From NCBI GenBank assembly GCA_030849075.1, contig JASAOO010002835.1, positions 1 through 10,748 on the forward strand: a DNA stretch of 10,748 nt. The letters run 5' to 3'. The notes beneath the pieces were generated by a model. It was given only the letters and a program-made list of their open reading frames with translations. It was not told the origin of the DNA and did no database searches. Below are positions 8,432-10,748 of this stretch, piece after piece; position 1 is the stretch's first letter; the number at the start of each line of letters is the position of its first letter. A program made the position numbers and the translations under genes. The stretch is from Zelonia costaricensis (taxonomy: Eukaryota; Euglenozoa; Kinetoplastea; Trypanosomatida; Trypanosomatidae).

Positions 8432-8924
8432 ACCAGAACCAGTTACACGACGCAGACGGGGGGAGCCTGCGGAAAAGCAGAAAGTGAGCGGAGCACGACA
8501 GAGAGAAATGGAGAGGAGCGGGTACGCGAAGGCCGTCGGGAGGTGTGCCACAGACAGACACCCAATCTCTCGAGCACAGTCACGCAGAAAACAAAAACGA
8601 AGGCAACCGCCAAAAAAGACGGCGCGCGAAGTAAGCAGGCAGAGAAGAGAACAAAAAAAAAAAGAACGGCTCTGCGAGCGCTGAGAGGCTTGAAGGCAAG
8701 CACAAGCGTCGAGCCACAGGGGAGAAACAGCTGACCGTCCGCCTCACTGAAGAGGGCTCGAGCACAGAAGCGGTAAAGCTCGAAACGGGGAAACAAGAAG
8801 GAGTGGCGGAGCGGAGTCACTCACGAAACGTTCACTTCCTTTCTGATGGCTGAGGCGGCCAAGAGGACTGAGTCGACCGTTGCGTAGTGCAGGAAGGGGG
8901 CGAGCAAAGCGGAGAGGAAGCCGT

Positions 8925-8936
8925 GGCGCCGGCGCC
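8925..8936. repeat. 12-bp GC palindrome
   Basis: GGCGCC occurs twice head to tail, making a perfect self-complementary 12-mer in the inferred leader. Confidence 0.8.
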
Positions 8937-9263
8937 GTGTAGCGTGGTGGCAGCGTGTGTCAGCCGGTTTCTGTGTTTGTGCTTACGACGGTGGTTCCAG
9001 TACCGTCACAGTGGAGAGCTAAAGAAACAGCGATGAAAAAAGGAAAGAGGGGGCGACTCGAAAGCCGTGCACGAGATGGGGCGGGGGGTGGAGAGGGAGA
9101 GGGGGGGGGGACGGAAACGAAATGGCCAGCACCTCTGCGCGCTTTCTTCGCAGCAGGTCCGCAGTGTGGCGCAAACAAGTTCACTTTACCTTTTGAGTCT
9201 TGAGGAAATATGGCGGTGTGTCCTTTCCTAGCGGGACTGTGTGCGTGCTCGAAAAAAGAGGAC

Positions 9264-9275
9264 TTTTTTTTTTTT
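9264..9275. repeat. T12 homopolymer
   Basis: Twelve T on the plus strand, an A-run in the minus-strand RNA, in the inferred leader. Confidence 0.9.
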
Positions 9276-9334
9276 CGTTTTTACGCACCGGGCAGAGCAG
9301 AAGGAACAAGTGGAGGGTGAAGAAGAGGAAGGTG

Positions 9335-9358
9335 GTTGTGTGTGTGTAGGGGGGGGGG
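9335..9358. repeat. GT run followed by G10
   Basis: A short (TG)n run is followed after TA by ten G (9349-9358) on the plus strand. Confidence 0.85.
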
Positions 9359-9463
9359 AGTTGAACGGAGAAGGGAGGAGAAGGTGAACGCCTCGGCTGT
9401 AACGTTCGCGCAGACAGGGGAAGGCACACAAACACACACTTAACGCTGAGGGGGAGGGGGACA

Positions 9464-9715
9464 CTGACGCACCACGAGAACAAGCCGCAAAATAATAATA
9501 AAGAAAGACCCAAAGAAACAAGCACGGTCAGAGAACGAAAAGGAAAAAAAAGATGAGGAGGTCAACACGGAAAAGAGCAAAGGACGAAGTGAACACAAAA
9601 CAAAAAAAAAGAACGGGAAAAGGGCACGCGAGGAAGTCCGGCAATGGAGCGGGAGAAAGAGAGGAAGAGGAGTGGCGGTGAGGGGGGGGGAAGACGTGTT
9701 CGCAGCTTTTTCAAG
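9464..9715 (-). promoter_or_regulatory. Candidate trans-splice acceptor with 250-nt AG-free pyrimidine tract
   Basis: On the minus strand there is no AG from 9715 to 9466. The stretch is mostly U/C and includes U-runs of 9 (9602-9610) and 8 (9544-9551). It ends in a CAG with AG at 9465-9464. Trypanosomatid trans-splicing normally uses the first AG after a polypyrimidine tract, and among the tracts upstream of the gene this is the most U-rich. Use of this site would give a leader of 2356 nt with no ATG at all. Confidence 0.5.
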
Positions 9716-9817
9716 TGAGGAGACGTGAAGCCGCGCGAGCGGAGTGAGATCCAGTGGTCCAGGCGCTCGTCCTTCGGTGCCTTCCTCGATTTCCTTTTCC
9801 TGTGTACGCGCGTGTTC

Positions 9818-9828
9818 TTTTTTTTTTT
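9818..9828. repeat. T11 homopolymer
   Basis: Eleven T on the plus strand, an A-run in minus-strand RNA, about 30 nt downstream of the five-codon uORF in the direction of transcription. Confidence 0.9.
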
Positions 9829-9856
9829 GTAGAGTATGCTGGGGTGGGGCGAGAGT

Positions 9857-9874
9857 TCAACTCCTGATCCGCAT
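9857..9874 (-). promoter_or_regulatory. Five-codon upstream open reading frame (uORF)
   Basis: This is the only minus-strand ATG between the start codon and the right edge. It reads M-R-I-R-S followed by TGA. Its context is weak (T at -3, C at +4), so most scanning ribosomes would pass it. It lies in the leader only if the mRNA starts at the acceptors near 10396 or 10525; with the acceptor at 9464 it is outside. Whether it is translated cannot be told from sequence. Confidence 0.4.
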
Positions 9875-10395
9875 GGACGTCTTGAGAGGAAGCAAGGAGG
9901 AGGAAGAGAAGCAGAAGCAAAAGGATGCGCCAGATGGGTTGGTAGATGTCGATATATATAGAGGAAGAAGCACGGTGCAGCGCAAGCAACGGCTACTCAC
10001 GCAGAGAAGCGAGGGTGATGTGAGGAGCTATGGGAGGCGATATATAGGCGGGTAGATCTTTATAGAGAGACAGATGAGGGCGTGCGTGGTGAAGAGGGGG
10101 GGAGGGGGCAAGGGGAAGTCCTAAATGTTGAGATGCCTATTCTAAACCGAGGTCGCTGTGGGCGGGCGGGCGGGGGGGAGAAGGGTGGTTGAGGCGGTAT
10201 CCGTGTGGTCGTTGGCGAAGGGCGTTTGTGTTGACGGGATGGGTCGAGCCACAGCAAGAAGAAAGGAGGGCGAAAGAGCTAATAGAAGACTAAAGCAACA
10301 AGAAGAACACTCGTCGCCGCGCGCGAGGAGGCGGGTCACAACGACGGGGGTGGAGGGGAGGGGTGATTGAGGTAGTCGAAGTGGTAAGCGACGTG

Positions 10396-10514
10396 CTACG
10401 AACAGAGAAATTGAGGACGGGGTTGAGGTGGGCAGGGGGAAGACGGGGAGGGGGAGACCGAGGAGAACAGAGGCAGGGATGGGACGTGATGGGAAGAGAG
10501 ATGGAGTGGCGCAG
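10396..10514 (-). promoter_or_regulatory. Candidate trans-splice acceptor, AG-free tract
   Basis: The minus strand lacks AG from 10514 to 10398 and is rich in CU blocks. It ends at AG 10397-10396 in the context GTTCGTAG. Use of this site would give a leader of about 3.29 kb that includes the five-codon uORF. Confidence 0.35.
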
Positions 10515-10524
10515 CTCAGCGCAC

Positions 10525-10748
10525 CTTTCGGCAGAGGAGCCAGTAAAGGAGAGTGACGAGGGTTTTAAAGAACCACGACGGAGAAGAAGAAAAAGAGGTA
10601 CGGGTTGGAGACCCACGCACACACACACACACACACACACGACGAAAGCAATGCGAGCGGAGAAGCGACACAACGCACCGGACGAAGATAGAGGGCGGGG
10701 GAGGAGGGTGGGAAGCGAAGGCAGAAGGGAAAAAAGGCCGGAGAGGGA
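10525..10748 (-). promoter_or_regulatory. Candidate trans-splice acceptor, AG-free tract running off the window
   Basis: The minus strand has no AG from the right edge (10748) to 10527, at least 222 nt. The stretch contains a (GT)n run and several CU-rich blocks. The first AG is at 10526-10525. It may be the main acceptor of the RNA-binding protein transcript, or part of a wider region whose upstream end I cannot see. Confidence 0.35.
10618..10640. repeat. CA microsatellite
   Basis: About eleven CA units inside the AG-free tract that reaches the right edge. The tract ending at 853 has the same arrangement. Confidence 0.95.

Larger units (their letters stand above)
7108..10748 (-). promoter_or_regulatory. 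ATG-depleted, pyrimidine-rich region: probable very long 5' UTR
   Basis: I checked this 3.6 kb for CAT on the plus strand (ATG on the minus strand). The only one upstream of the start codon is at 9872-9874, so 7108-9871 has none. Plus-strand ATG occurs about 35 times in the same stretch, and GAT and AAT about 34 and 21 times, so low T content alone does not explain the loss. No minus-strand reading frame longer than five codons can start with ATG here. Stretches that look open begin with TTG, GTG or CTG and read as Ser/Leu/Cys/Phe-rich low complexity. I infer a ribosome-scanned leader of the RNA-binding protein mRNA, reaching at least to about 9460 and perhaps past the window edge. An alternative is ordinary intergenic DNA with a short leader starting near 7217, but that leaves the ATG loss unexplained. 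Confidence 0.7.

Noticed and set aside
9851..9865. Sequence resembling a tRNA B box (AGTTCAACTCC)
   Set aside because: No A box at the right spacing and no cloverleaf arms around it.
9950..10046. TATATA-like stretches at 9951-9960 and 10040-10046 (and 4521-4527)
   Set aside because: Protein-coding transcription in trypanosomatids does not rely on TATA boxes, and nothing else here suggests an RNA polymerase II or III promoter.

Overview
The window looks like nuclear DNA of a trypanosomatid protist, most likely Leishmania or a close relative. The evidence is one intronless, GC-rich coding region surrounded by kilobases of non-coding DNA. That DNA carries CA/GT microsatellites, long homopolymers and a strong strand bias: the plus strand is purine-rich, so the minus strand is a chain of polypyrimidine tracts. 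This is the usual look of polycistronic, trans-spliced kinetoplastid DNA transcribed on the minus strand. No bacterial, viral or transposon gene is visible, and I see no tRNA, rRNA or CRISPR array.

Layout, read in the direction of transcription (right to left): 10748-7108 holds no protein gene. 7107-5632 is the only gene I can support, a 491-residue protein with two N-terminal RNA-recognition motifs and a long low-complexity C-terminal half. 5631 to about 1150 is 4.5 kb without a credible gene, probably mostly its 3' untranslated region (UTR). 1145-853 is a 291-nt AG-free pyrimidine tract ending in AG, a good candidate trans-splice acceptor for the next transcript. 852-1 would then be the start of that next transcript; its coding region is not in the window.

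The main observation is that the 3641 nt upstream of the start codon contain a single ATG on the minus strand, and none at all in the first 2764 nt. By hand count the plus strand of the same stretch has about 35 ATGs, and the region downstream of the gene has about one minus-strand ATG per 100 nt. Strand-specific loss of ATG is what scanning ribosomes would select for in a 5' UTR. I therefore infer that the RNA-binding protein is expressed from an mRNA with an exceptionally long (2.4 to more than 3.4 kb) AUG-free leader, and that it is probably under strong post-transcriptional control. The one ATG opens a five-codon upstream reading frame in weak context. Several AG-free pyrimidine tracts (ending at 9464, 10396, 10525 and, close to the gene, 7596 and 7218) are candidate acceptors, so alternative trans-splicing could produce long and short leaders.

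All counts were made by eye. Protein family membership rests on motif reading, not on a database search.
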